A stretch of 64,000 nucleotides of DNA from Chloroflexia bacterium (GTDB lineage: Bacteria > Chloroflexota > Chloroflexia > Thermomicrobiales > UBA6265), in the NCBI GenBank assembly GCA_013698305.1, contig JACCVC010000168.1, positions 8,855 through 72,854 on the forward strand, written 5' to 3'. This document shows positions 8,491-17,004 of this stretch, piece by piece. Positions within the stretch are counted from its first letter, which is position 1. Each line of letters begins with the position of its first letter. The notes beneath the pieces are model-generated. The model was not told where the DNA came from and did not search any database. It worked only from the letters and a program-made list of their open reading frames with translations. A program made the position numbers and the translations under genes.

Positions 8491-10383
8491 TTACCGGCTG
8501 ATCGTTGGTTCCTCGTCGAGGACACTGATCACCTCGGCGGCCACTTCGTAGCGACCAAAGGAAGGCATGAGGTAAGTACCGTCGGCGAAGGGCACCAGTT
8601 CGCGGAGGAGCTCCTGCGCCATCTGCACGCCTTCCTGGCGACCGCTGGAGCCCGCCTGGCGCATGCGGTCACGCGCCTTGTCGGTGAGGGTTATACCGGG
8701 CACCTCGTTATGAAGAAATTCGGCGTGCCGTGACGACTGCAACGGCAGCACGCCGATCATCACCGGCACCGGAAGCTTCGCCTCCCCGTAGATCTTCAGA
8801 AATCTGGTCCATACGTCGATGTCGAAGATCGGCTGAGTCATGACGAAATCCGCTCCGGACTCGATCTTGTCGTGCAGCCTCCGCGCTTCTTCCTCGAGGT
8901 CCTGCCGCGTTGGGTCGATGGCGCAGGCGATGGTGAAGCTCGCGCCGCGTCCGATCGACGCGCCGAACGAATCCTCACCCTGGTTGAGGCGGGAGATAAT
9001 GCGAATGAGGCCGATGGAATCGACATCGTAGACGGCGGTTGACTCGGGGTAATCGCCGAGGTTTGGAGGGTCGCCGGTCAGGGCAAGGATATTCCGGACG
9101 TTGGCGGCGTGGGCGCCCAGCAACTCTGATTGCAGCCCCATGAGGGAGCGGTCGCGGGTGGTGAAGTGAATGATTGTCTCGACATCAACCTCGTGCTGGA
9201 TGAGATAGCACAGCGTCATGGCGCTCATTCGCACCCGCGCCATCGGGCTGTCGGCAACGTTGATCGCATCCACGCCAGCGTCCTTGAGCAGGCGAGCGCC
9301 GTCCAGAGCCTTTTGGGGGTTGAAGCCCTTGGGCGGATCGATCTCGACGCAGCGCAGGAACTTCTTGCCAAGCATCTGCTTGATGCTGGTGGGCGCGTCT
9401 GACTCCACGTCTATCGGCTGCCTGGGCGCGACAGGACGGATGTGGACTCCAGCAGAGTGCGTGTTCCCCCGACCATTTGCGGTCGGCTCAGACGTATCGA
9501 TTGCGACCCGCATGGCGGCGATGTGCTCGCTGGTCGTGCCACAGCAGCCACCGACGATGCGCGCCCCGCGAGAGATCGCATCGGTTGCAAACGTAGCGAA
9601 GTATTCCGGCGAGGATCGATAGATGAGACGCGAGCCGATGATGGTCGGCCAGCCGGCATTGGGAATTGCCGCCAAGGCTGGTGGGTCGTCCAGGTCCCTG
9701 GTCGCGGCGTGCATGTGGTCGATGACGCGCAGCAGCCGCTGAGGACCGACGGAGCAGTTTGCGCCGATGGCCGCGACATTGCGTTCAGCCAGGGTAGCGA
9801 CGACCTCACGTGGATCGTGCCCCGACAGGGTGCGACCGTCTTCGGCGAAGGTCATCAGCGAGACGATCGGGAGGTCGGTGCAGGCGCCAGCGGCGTCGAG
9901 CGCTGCGGCCATCTCGTCCAGGCTGCCCATCGTTTCCATGACCAGAAGGTCGACTCCTGCTTCGAGTAACGCCTCGATCTGCTCCGTGAAGGCGTCTCGG
10001 GCATGCTGAGCCGTGAGCGTGCCGATGGGCGCGATGGTGCGTCCCGTGGGTCCGATGGAACCGGCGATCATTACCGATTTTCCACTGATCTCCCGTTCTT
10101 CGCGAGCCAGCTTGACACCACGAAAGGCGATGTCGCGGACCTTGTCCGCGAAACCATGCTGGCCCAACCGAATCCTGTTTGCGCCAAACGTGTTGGTTTC
10201 GATGACGTCGGCGCCGGCGTTGATGTAGGCTCGGTAGACCGCCGATACGATGTCCGGGTGAGAGAGGTTGAGCGCATCGAGGCACTCATCCAGGGACCGG
10301 CCCGCCTCGTACAGCATCGTGCCCATCGCGCCATCGAAGAGGAGTGGTCGCTTGAGAAGCTCAGTGGCAAAGGGATGAGCCAT
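8491..10383 (-). CDS. Fused homocysteine S-methyltransferase / methylenetetrahydrofolate reductase
   Basis: A 630-residue two-domain enzyme. Residues about 1-290 are a zinc-dependent homocysteine methyltransferase: LLFDGAMGTMLYEAG at the start, Cys in GANCSVG (about 210) and GGCCGTT (about 278-281) supply the three zinc-binding cysteines. Residues about 340-620 are a MetF-type reductase (LRCVEIDPPKG, NVADSPMARVRMS, LALTGDPP, TQPIFDIDVW). The fusion would couple methyl-folate formation to methionine synthesis. An AGGAG site lies before the ATG at 10383. There is no cobalamin-binding domain. This architecture is known from Firmicutes and Chloroflexota; the in vivo methyl donor is uncertain. Confidence 0.92.
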   Translation of the reverse strand: MAHPFATELLKRPLLFDGAMGTMLYEAGRSLDECLDALNLSHPDIVSAVYRAYINAGADVIETNTFGANRIRLGQHGFADKVRDIAFRGVKLAREEREISGKSVMIAGSIGPTGRTIAPIGTLTAQHARDAFTEQIEALLEAGVDLLVMETMGSLDEMAAALDAAGACTDLPIVSLMTFAEDGRTLSGHDPREVVATLAERNVAAIGANCSVGPQRLLRVIDHMHAATRDLDDPPALAAIPNAGWPTIIGSRLIYRSSPEYFATFATDAISRGARIVGGCCGTTSEHIAAMRVAIDTSEPTANGRGNTHSAGVHIRPVAPRQPIDVESDAPTSIKQMLGKKFLRCVEIDPPKGFNPQKALDGARLLKDAGVDAINVADSPMARVRMSAMTLCYLIQHEVDVETIIHFTTRDRSLMGLQSELLGAHAANVRNILALTGDPPNLGDYPESTAVYDVDSIGLIRIISRLNQGEDSFGASIGRGASFTIACAIDPTRQDLEEEARRLHDKIESGADFVMTQPIFDIDVWTRFLKIYGEAKLPVPVMIGVLPLQSSRHAEFLHNEVPGITLTDKARDRMRQAGSSGRQEGVQMAQELLRELVPFADGTYLMPSFGRYEVAAEVISVLDEEPTISR

Positions 10384-10519
10384 CGATACACTCCTGTCGA
10401 AAGAGCCCAGTTTGGCGGCAGAAATGAGATAGTAAAGGATGGATCGCCAGGGAACGGGTACGTCGTTACCGGAACAGTTTAGAATACCTGGCATGAGTGT
10501 AGGCGGGAACGGCAGCCCG

Positions 10520-10548
10520 TTGACATGATCGCCGAACCCACCTAGGGT
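10520..10548 (+). promoter_or_regulatory. Possible sigma-70-type promoter for cphB
   Basis: A perfect TTGACA at 10520-10525 is followed after 17 bases by TAGGGT (10543-10548), a weak -10. It lies about 100 bases before the cphB start in the 266-base gap between two divergent genes. The weak -10 makes this tentative. Confidence 0.35.
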
Positions 10549-10649
10549 ACAGCGACGTTTTCTGGATCGTCACGCCTTGAGTCACATCAGCGTTTGCCAC
10601 AGCGCCTGTACATACAGGATCGCCGCGGGCTTGTCAGGATTAGTCAGAG

Positions 10650-11507
10650 ATGCGCATCGTCGACACGGCCCGTTCCTCCACTACCTCCGAGCGTACGACC
10701 TCCTCAGACAGTGAATCTACGCGCGGTGTCCTGATGGCGATCGGCGGCGCTGAAGACAAGATGGACGACAAGGTCATTTTGTCCGCGTTTTCCCACCTCG
10801 CAGGCGGGAAGAAGGCTCGAATCGCGATAGTCCCAACCGCATCGTCGATCGAGACGGCGGGGCTGCGATATAAGGCCATCTTCCTTGGCATGGGGGTGGA
10901 GTCTGCTGAGGTCGTCTATATCCAGAGCCGGGAGGACGCCAGCTCCGATGACATCATCAAGGAATTGGACACCGCCACCGGGATCTTCTTGACCGGCGGC
11001 AATCAACTGAAGCTGTCAGCCATGATCGGTGGCACGCGGTTCGAAGAATGCGTGCGGCGGCGGCACCAGCAGGGCGTGGTGATAGCAGGTACCAGCGCCG
11101 GCGCGTCGATCCTGTCAGCGCACATGGTCGCGGGAGGCGCGGGAGGCGCGGTGCCCAAGCAGCGCATGGCGCAGATGGTGGCCGGGTTCGGGCTGATCTC
11201 TGACCTGATCATCGACCAGCATTTCCGGCAACGGAACCGGATCGGGCGGCTGCTGACATTGGTTGCGACCAATCCGGGGTTGCTCGGCATCGGCATTGAC
11301 GAAGATACCGCTGCGGTGTTCGATACAGACGGTACGATGGAGGTCATCGGGCGGCATAGCGTCACCATCGTCGATGGCTCGCAGATGTACAGCGACATCT
11401 ATCGCGTCAAGGGGCATGGGGAGGTGACGGTCAGTGATGCGAGGTTGCATGTGCTTCCCGCCGGTCGCCGCTTTGACCTGGGGACGCGAGCCCTCATTCC
11501 GGATTAA
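10650..11507 (+). CDS. cphB: Cyanophycinase (peptidase S51)
   Basis: Cyanophycinase is a serine exopeptidase that cuts the storage polymer cyanophycin into beta-Asp-Arg dipeptides. This 285-residue protein has LMAIGGAEDKMDD near the start, IFLTGGNQLKL (GGNQ, about 116-119) and the nucleophile motif AGTSAGAS with Ser about 149, followed by IIDQHFRQRNRIGRL. A Ser/Thr-rich extension of about 26 residues precedes the core. Cyanophycin synthetase follows 132 bases downstream on the same strand, which makes this assignment firm compared with other S51 peptidases. Confidence 0.93.
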   Translation: MRIVDTARSSTTSERTTSSDSESTRGVLMAIGGAEDKMDDKVILSAFSHLAGGKKARIAIVPTASSIETAGLRYKAIFLGMGVESAEVVYIQSREDASSDDIIKELDTATGIFLTGGNQLKLSAMIGGTRFEECVRRRHQQGVVIAGTSAGASILSAHMVAGGAGGAVPKQRMAQMVAGFGLISDLIIDQHFRQRNRIGRLLTLVATNPGLLGIGIDEDTAAVFDTDGTMEVIGRHSVTIVDGSQMYSDIYRVKGHGEVTVSDARLHVLPAGRRFDLGTRALIPD

Positions 11508-11639
11508 TGCCTGGATAGTATGATCATCAACAGAACGCAATCGCGGAACTGGTGAATCAACGCTGGTGTCTTCCGGCAGGTTGATATTCGACAGCCGGGC
11601 CACCGCGACCCCGGCCTCTTGCGGAAATGGAGCAGGACC

Positions 11640-14309
11640 ATGTTGGAGGTACGCACAACGACGGTCTATCGAGGTCCAAGTGTGTGGGCGCGGATGCCGG
11701 CAATTCACTATGTGCTGGATATCGGGGAGCTGGAAGAGCGACCTTCCAACGCCGTTCCGGGATTCTACGAGCATCTGACCGAGCTGATACCTTCTTTGTA
11801 CGACCATCGCTGCTCGGTCGGACGCGCTGGTGGATTCCTGCAGCGGATGCGCGAAGGCACCTGGATGGGCCACGTGCTGGAGCATGTCGCCCTTGAAATC
11901 CAGAATCTCGCCGGAGCCGACGTTGGCCGTGGCAAGACCCGGAGCACGACAGAGCGAGGCGTCTACAACGTCATATTCCAGTATGACCAAGAGGACGTAG
12001 GGCTCGCCGCCGGGCAGATGGCGGTTCGGATGCTGAATCACCTAATCTATGGTGAGCCGTCGGATTTTGAGTACGAAGCCGAGCTGGAGTCGGTCATCCT
12101 GCTTGCCGAACGGCTGGCGTACGGCCCTTCGACCGGCGCGATAGTCCAGGAAGCTAACCGACGAGGAATCCCGGTGCTGCGGCTTGATCCGCAACGGTCG
12201 CTGGTGCAGCTTGGGCATGGCAAGTACCAGAAGTGCATCTGGGCGACGGTGACCTCAGCGACCGCCAACATCGCGGTCGACGTGGCAAAGAACAAGGAGC
12301 TGACCAACCGGCTGCTGCTGGAGGTCGGTATCCCGGTGCCGCGATCCATGGTCGTGACCAGCGCCGATGGCGCGGTTCAGGCGGCGCGGCGGATCGGCTA
12401 TCCCGTCGTGATCAAGCCGCTCGACGGCAACCACGGTCGAGGAGTCTTTATCAACCTCGCGGACGAGGATGAAGTGCGGGAGTTCTTTCCCAGCGCTCGG
12501 TCTGAAAGCCGGGACAGGACCGTCATCGTCGAGTCGTTCATCGAGGGCCGGGACTACCGGATTCTTGTGGTGAACAACGAAGTTGTGGCGGTGTCAGAGC
12601 GCGTGCCCGCGCACGTCACCGGCGATGGCGAACACACGATCGGCGAACTGATCCAGATCGAGAACAGCGATCCGAGGCGTGGCGTCGGTCATGAAAAGAT
12701 TTTGACCCGGATCACGGTCGACTCGCAGACAATGGAAGTGCTGGAGCGGGACAACCGGTCCCTCGATGACGTTCCCGAGAAAAGCGCTTTCGTCCAACTC
12801 AAGCTGACCGGAAACATGAGTACCGGCGGCACGTCGATCGACCGTACCGACGAAATTCATCCGGACAACATGGAGATCGCCCGTCAGGCGGCAATGGTGG
12901 TGGGGCTGGACATCGCCGGCATCGATTTCATCACGACCGACATTGCCGAGAGTGTCCGCACCAGCGGTGGGGCGATCTGCGAGGTCAACGCCGGGCCGGG
13001 CTTCCGCATGCATACTAACCCCACCGAGGGCCACCCTCGCCACGTCGGGCGGGCGGTTGTCGACATGCTGTTCGCGCGGGGCAAGCCCTCGCGGGTGCCG
13101 ATCGTTGCGGTGACGGGGACCAATGGCAAGACGACGACCTCTCGCATGATTGCGCACATCATGAAGGCGGCGGGATACCGGGTCGGACTCACCACCACGG
13201 ACGGCATCTATATCGACGGCACCCAGATCCTCTCTGGGGACATGAGCGGTCCGGGCAGCGCCAGGATGGTGCTCAAAAACCCCGCGATTGACTATGCCGT
13301 GTTCGAGACGGCGAGAGGTGGCATCCTGCGCTCTGGTCTTGGCTACGACCGTTGCAACATCGCCGTCGTCACCAACATCGCCAGCGACCATCTCGGTTTG
13401 CGCGGCGTGAACTCGTTGTCGGAACTGGCGCGAGTGAAGGCCGTTGTCCCACAAAGCGCGCTGCGAGATGGCGCAAGCGTTTTGAACGCCGACAACGAGT
13501 GGGTCGTCGAGATGGAAGGGAGCGCGCGCGGGGAGATCATCTACTTCAGCATGGACGAAGGCAACCCGGTGATTCAGGATCACATCCGGCAGAAGGGCAA
13601 GGCCGTGCTGCTGCGCCAGACGCCGACCGGCGAGATGATCACGGTGGTCGAGAACAGGCGGGAGACATCGCTGGTGCTGGCGAGCCAGATTCCGGCCACA
13701 TTCGAAGGACGGGCGCGGGTCAACATCGCCAACGCGCTCGCCGCGACTGCCGCGGCGGTCGCGGATGACATTCAGCTGGATTACATCCGGCAGGCGCTGC
13801 GAACCTTCAGCAGCAGCTTCTTCCAGACGCCAGGGCGGTTCAACCTGATCGACCTCGGAGGGCAGCGAGTGGTGATGGACTATTGCCACAACGTCGCCGG
13901 TCTGGAGGCGCTTGGCGACTTCGTCTCTCGGATGGAGGCGCCGAGGAGCATTGCCGTGATCTCAATTCCCGGCGACCGATCCGATGAGGACATGCGAATG
14001 TTCGGCGAGCTGGCTGCCAGGACGTTCGACCGCATCATTATCCGGGAGGATGACAACACTCGCGGTCGGCCCGCCGGGGAGATTGCCGGTCGCCTGAAAG
14101 ATGCGTTGCTGGTGGGGGGTATGGCTGAGTCGCTGATAGAGATCGAGCTGGACGAACTGGAAGCGTCACGCCGGGCGGTTGATTCAAGCGAAAAGGATGA
14201 GCTCGTCGTGCTGCTGGTCGACAAGCCGACCAAGATCTGGGAGATGCTGACCAACCGCCGGACGTCGAGTGCGCCCAGGGTCACTGGCCAGTCACAGAAT
14301 GGAGTGTAG
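11640..14309 (+). CDS. cphA: Cyanophycin synthetase
   Basis: A roughly 889-residue enzyme that builds cyanophycin, alternately adding Asp to the backbone and Arg to the side chain with ATP. The N-terminal domain contains LMEQEC-type family features such as GTWMGHVLEHVALEIQ; the ATP-grasp domain spans about 220-480 (VVIKPLDGNHGRGVF); the Mur-ligase-like domain starts at about 490 with the P-loop GTNGKTTTSRM (493-503). I start at the ATG at 11640, preceded by GGAGCAGG; an in-frame TTG at 11619 is less likely. Length and domain order match typical CphA. It is paired with cphB. Confidence 0.95.
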   Translation: MLEVRTTTVYRGPSVWARMPAIHYVLDIGELEERPSNAVPGFYEHLTELIPSLYDHRCSVGRAGGFLQRMREGTWMGHVLEHVALEIQNLAGADVGRGKTRSTTERGVYNVIFQYDQEDVGLAAGQMAVRMLNHLIYGEPSDFEYEAELESVILLAERLAYGPSTGAIVQEANRRGIPVLRLDPQRSLVQLGHGKYQKCIWATVTSATANIAVDVAKNKELTNRLLLEVGIPVPRSMVVTSADGAVQAARRIGYPVVIKPLDGNHGRGVFINLADEDEVREFFPSARSESRDRTVIVESFIEGRDYRILVVNNEVVAVSERVPAHVTGDGEHTIGELIQIENSDPRRGVGHEKILTRITVDSQTMEVLERDNRSLDDVPEKSAFVQLKLTGNMSTGGTSIDRTDEIHPDNMEIARQAAMVVGLDIAGIDFITTDIAESVRTSGGAICEVNAGPGFRMHTNPTEGHPRHVGRAVVDMLFARGKPSRVPIVAVTGTNGKTTTSRMIAHIMKAAGYRVGLTTTDGIYIDGTQILSGDMSGPGSARMVLKNPAIDYAVFETARGGILRSGLGYDRCNIAVVTNIASDHLGLRGVNSLSELARVKAVVPQSALRDGASVLNADNEWVVEMEGSARGEIIYFSMDEGNPVIQDHIRQKGKAVLLRQTPTGEMITVVENRRETSLVLASQIPATFEGRARVNIANALAATAAAVADDIQLDYIRQALRTFSSSFFQTPGRFNLIDLGGQRVVMDYCHNVAGLEALGDFVSRMEAPRSIAVISIPGDRSDEDMRMFGELAARTFDRIIIREDDNTRGRPAGEIAGRLKDALLVGGMAESLIEIELDELEASRRAVDSSEKDELVVLLVDKPTKIWEMLTNRRTSSAPRVTGQSQNGV

Positions 14310-14316
14310 AAGCGCG

Positions 14317-14847
14317 ATGCAGGCAACCGGAGGCGTGTTGAGCCGCGAGGAACTGATCGCACGGATCATGGACGGCGAGCGACCGTTGTTGACCCATATG
14401 CCGTCGTTCGCCGATCAGGTGCAACCCAATGGCGTGGACCTGACGCTCTCGGGTGTCCATCGGCACACAGGACTGGGTAGCATCGCACGGGACAACTCGG
14501 GACGGGTGCTGCCGGAGCTTGTGGAACTTCAGCCTGAAGAGGGGTGGTTCCATCTCACGCCTGGTCCCTGGCACATCACCTACAACGAGATCGTCGACCT
14601 GCCGGACAATCTGATGGCGCTGGGCCGACCTCGGTCCAGTCTTGGACGCTCCGGGGTCACCATCCACACGGCGGTTTGGGATGCCGGGTATCGGGGCCGG
14701 TCCACATCATTGCTGCAGGTATTGAACCCGGCGGGATTCGTGGTCGAGCTGAACGCTCGGGTGATGCAATTGGTGTTCTTCTCACTCAACACCGCGACGG
14801 TTGAAGGGTACAGTGGGAAGTATCAGGACGAGAATATCGAACGCTAG
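14317..14847 (+). CDS. dUTPase of the dCTP deaminase/dUTPase superfamily (archaeal type)
   Basis: This 176-residue trimeric-type nucleotide hydrolase shows GRPRSSLGRSGVTIHTAV (phosphate-binding RSSLGR) and DAGYRGRSTSLLQVLNP followed by LNARVMQLVFF. At the place of the catalytic Glu of dCTP deaminase (VLEFYN type) there is Gln (LLQVLN), so deamination is unlikely and dUTP hydrolysis is the better guess. The role would be keeping uracil out of DNA. The ATG at 14317 starts 7 bases after cphA; an in-frame ATG at 14299 is also possible. It ends convergently with the next gene, sharing CTAG. Confidence 0.8.
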   Translation: MQATGGVLSREELIARIMDGERPLLTHMPSFADQVQPNGVDLTLSGVHRHTGLGSIARDNSGRVLPELVELQPEEGWFHLTPGPWHITYNEIVDLPDNLMALGRPRSSLGRSGVTIHTAVWDAGYRGRSTSLLQVLNPAGFVVELNARVMQLVFFSLNTATVEGYSGKYQDENIER

Positions 14848-15131
14848 CGGGCGGCGCGGTCGGGGTCGTTGGACCGGGAAAAATCCGGTCGTTGAGGTGC
14901 CTGTTCCGGCGCCGGAATCTGGGTTCGCCGCACGTTGCGCTCGCCAGTCTCGTTGCAGTCCGGCAAAGGACAGTAGTATATCAGGGCGTACTCTTCTTCT
15001 GACGTTCCCGCAAACCTGGTGGGTCGCCCGATCTTGCCACGAAGGTCCATTTTGAGGTCGTGGGCAGGACAGACCGGTGTCTTCGCTTCATCCAGTTTGC
15101 GACCGAGGATCAAATCGAACAGGTTGGGCAT
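14844..15131 (-). CDS. Small zinc-ribbon-like hypothetical protein
   Basis: A 95-residue protein with two paired metal-ligand sites: TPVCPAHDLKM near residues 18-27 and IYYCPLPDCNE near 51-60, consistent with a treble Cys/His zinc site. The C-terminus is charged and probably disordered (PAPEQAPQRPDFSR). I do not recognise a named family; it could be an adaptor or nucleic-acid-binding protein. It ends 4 bases inside the 3' end of the dUTPase gene and is divergent from the following unknown gene. Confidence 0.65.
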   Translation of the reverse strand: MPNLFDLILGRKLDEAKTPVCPAHDLKMDLRGKIGRPTRFAGTSEEEYALIYYCPLPDCNETGERNVRRTQIPAPEQAPQRPDFSRSNDPDRAAR

Positions 15132-15213
15132 CGTCGTATACTCCAGGGCTGGACAAGACGGTTGCGGCGGCGATCATAACGGAAGCAAGTATACGGGAAG
15201 GATCGGATCACGC

Positions 15214-15705
15214 GTGCCCGACTCAGACCAAAACGTGAGCGAACGTCCCATTTCACCGTTCAAACCGATACCTGAGCACCTGTATGACGCGCTCGTAGCG
15301 ACGATACGGGCAACGCTTGGGAACGATTGGGGTGTCGCCAAGCGACCGCAGAACGTTCATGTTCGCCAGATACGAGAACGCTTGAAGACTCTGACGGGCG
15401 CCTATATGGCGGGGAATCCGGAGCTGGATCAGCATGGCCTGCACATTGAGGTGTGGGTGGATTTCTCCGAGCTTGATCCGTCACGGGCGGATACGGTGGC
15501 GGTCGAGGTCCTGGACGGATTGGGAGCGCAGGAAGTTCTGTTGCTCTGCCGGAGCTATGAGGAGGAAGGCATCCGGTATCGGTTTGCGAGCGGTACGATG
15601 GATGCCGGCGTGATAGGAAGCATGCGACTGATCGGACCCAACGCCCGCGATATCGCGCGGCTCGGCCAGATAGGAAGTGGACAGAGCACCGAGTTCAGCG
15701 CGTAG
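15214..15705 (+). CDS. Hypothetical protein, function unknown
   Basis: A soluble mixed alpha/beta protein of about 163 residues; I recognise no domain. The start is uncertain: the GTG at 15214 with GGAAGG upstream is chosen because the frame before it is antisense to the zinc-ribbon gene. The middle holds IRERLKTLTGAYMAGNPEL and HIEVWVDFSELDPSRAD, and the C-terminus GSMRLIGPNARDIARLG. Gene-like codon use supports it being real. It precedes the ferredoxin gene by 48 bases and may be co-transcribed with it. Confidence 0.7.
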   Translation: MPDSDQNVSERPISPFKPIPEHLYDALVATIRATLGNDWGVAKRPQNVHVRQIRERLKTLTGAYMAGNPELDQHGLHIEVWVDFSELDPSRADTVAVEVLDGLGAQEVLLLCRSYEEEGIRYRFASGTMDAGVIGSMRLIGPNARDIARLGQIGSGQSTEFSA

Positions 15706-15753
15706 TTGTATCCGGGCATATCGTTGTATTGACGACAGGAGAGCGGAACATTC

Positions 15754-16119
15754 ATGACCCATACGGTACAAGTCGAAGGCGAAGAGAGATTTGACGTTGA
15801 GCCGGGCCGGCGTCTGGTGTTGGCGATCGAGGATGCGGGAATCGATATCCTTCACCGTTGCGGTGGCAACGCCAGATGCACGACCTGCAGGGTCGAGGTG
15901 CTCGAGGGTGATTGTGGTCCCATGACTGAGGCGGAGACTACCCGGCTCGAAACTGTGTCGGAACGACTGGACACGACACGGCTGTCCTGCCAGGTGCAGG
16001 TCAACGCCGACCTGACCGTGGTCGTGAAGAACCGGCTCCATAGAATGCCGGAGCTGGGCGACTCGGGTCCGAGGCCGATCGAATGGCCGAGCGATCGGTC
16101 GCTTCCGCCAGAGTCCTGA
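15754..16119 (+). CDS. 2Fe-2S ferredoxin
   Basis: A 121-residue plant/adrenodoxin-fold ferredoxin. Cluster ligands are Cys36, Cys42 and Cys45 in HRCGGNARCTTCRVEV, plus Cys79 in TTRLSCQVQV, the standard CX5CX2C...C spacing. It would carry single electrons between redox enzymes in the cytosol. The C-terminal 25 residues are a polar extension. An AGGAGAG site lies upstream of the ATG. The SRP RNA promoter begins immediately after the gene. Its redox partner cannot be inferred, although sdhAB is a close but opposite-strand neighbour. Confidence 0.92.
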   Translation: MTHTVQVEGEERFDVEPGRRLVLAIEDAGIDILHRCGGNARCTTCRVEVLEGDCGPMTEAETTRLETVSERLDTTRLSCQVQVNADLTVVVKNRLHRMPELGDSGPRPIEWPSDRSLPPES

Positions 16120-16129
16120 TTCAATAGCG

Positions 16130-16158
16130 TGGGCAGAGGTGGCGCGACCCTGTATACT
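16130..16158 (+). promoter_or_regulatory. Promoter of the SRP RNA gene
   Basis: TGGGCA (16130-16135, 4/6 match to -35), a 17-base spacer and TATACT (16153-16158, 5/6 match to -10) predict initiation near 16164, which is where the SRP RNA helix begins. The agreement between the two independent predictions supports both. Confidence 0.7.
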
Positions 16159-16163
16159 TTCTG

Positions 16164-16431
16164 GCGTCGTGCTAGATGGGGAGTTGGCGGTGCCCTGCAC
16201 CCGCAATCCGCCATAGCGGGATTGAACTCCCTCTCGAGGTACGGCCCTTTGGGACTGCGGTCGTTACGTGGTGTTGAAGTCTGGGTCCTGTGCGGCGGGA
16301 AACTGTGAATCGGGTCAGGACCGGAAGGTAGCAGCCCTAAGCGGCACTTCTCGGGTGACACGGGGAAGCCCAGGTGGAGCCAACGGGCGGTTGAAAGCTG
16401 GAGGGCTTGTATCGACAGAGGGTGCACGGCA
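16164..16431 (+). ncRNA. ffs: Signal recognition particle RNA, large type
   Basis: The domain IV signature GGTCAGGACCGGAAGG followed by TAGCAGCCCTAAGC is present, with the GGAA tetraloop at 16323-16326. The 5' region GTGCTAGATGGGGAG with GGTGCCCTGCACC is the conserved Alu-domain start of large bacterial SRP RNAs. GTCGTGC near 16166 pairs with GCACGGC at 16424-16430, closing the molecule at about 268 nucleotides. It scaffolds Ffh and targets nascent membrane proteins. End positions are estimated from this pairing. Confidence 0.94.
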
Positions 16432-16449
16432 TTCTCGATACAACGAGCA

Positions 16450-16492
16450 GGAACACGGGCGAGGTCATCTGACCTCGCCCGTGTTCCGTTTT
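16450..16492 (+). terminator. Strong intrinsic terminator after SRP RNA
   Basis: An 18-base perfect stem (16450-16467 with 16470-16487, left arm beginning GGAACACGGGCGAGG) with a 2-base central loop is followed by GTTTT. It also lies just beyond the stop of the convergent membrane-protein gene. Confidence 0.92.
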
Positions 16493-16504
16493 GCATCGTC
16501 GGCA

Positions 16505-16954
16505 TCATCGTTTGCGCGTCGCGCTCCGCCTGGGAGGCCGACGGCCCGCCACGCCACGAGCACGGTCGCGGTGCGCTTGCGCCGCTTCGGACGCCAGGCG
16601 CGGCGCAGTTGTCCGAATGTGCCACAGCATCATGGCTGCGGAGATGAGCGCCGCAATGAGCGTCAGGAGCTGCCAGATTCGCTCTCCGAAGCTGAACGGG
16701 TTGATCTGGAGCCATCGCACCACGAAGAAAAAGAGTCCAACCAAGAAGATCCAGATGAACACGCTTGCCCAGGTACGGGCAGTCGTTCGTCGCAGCAGGT
16801 GACGAGACGACAGCACCGCGGGCCGGTTGTACAGCGCGACGGCCATGAAGAGTCCCACCATGCACACCAGCAACAGCGTGACCGACAGCCCGCCAAAGGT
16901 CTCGCCCGGATTGGGACTGGCGGTGAGGTAATCCCACGAAAACGGATTGTCCAT
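16505..16954 (-). CDS. Small membrane protein downstream of sdhAB, function unknown
   Basis: A 149-residue protein with three hydrophobic segments (about 22-42, 64-80 and 92-110) and a long Arg-rich basic tail (RDRARGVAGRRPPRRSATRKR region). It lies 50 bases after sdhB in the same direction. It is not recognisable as SdhC or SdhD, but three helices and two candidate haem-ligand histidines (RHLL and WHIR) at the end of an sdhAB transcript make an atypical membrane anchor conceivable. That role is inference only. Confidence 0.75.
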   Translation of the reverse strand: MDNPFSWDYLTASPNPGETFGGLSVTLLLVCMVGLFMAVALYNRPAVLSSRHLLRRTTARTWASVFIWIFLVGLFFFVVRWLQINPFSFGERIWQLLTLIAALISAAMMLWHIRTTAPRLASEAAQAHRDRARGVAGRRPPRRSATRKR

Positions 16955-17004
16955 AGATCACTCCCCTCGAATGCGCATCGGAACTCCTCATCGAGAAACG
17001 GAGA

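Noticed and set aside
12594..13889. 431-residue minus-strand frame opposite cphA
   Set aside because: Shadow of the Mur-ligase and ATP-grasp coding sequence; His/Arg/Asp-rich composition without a domain.
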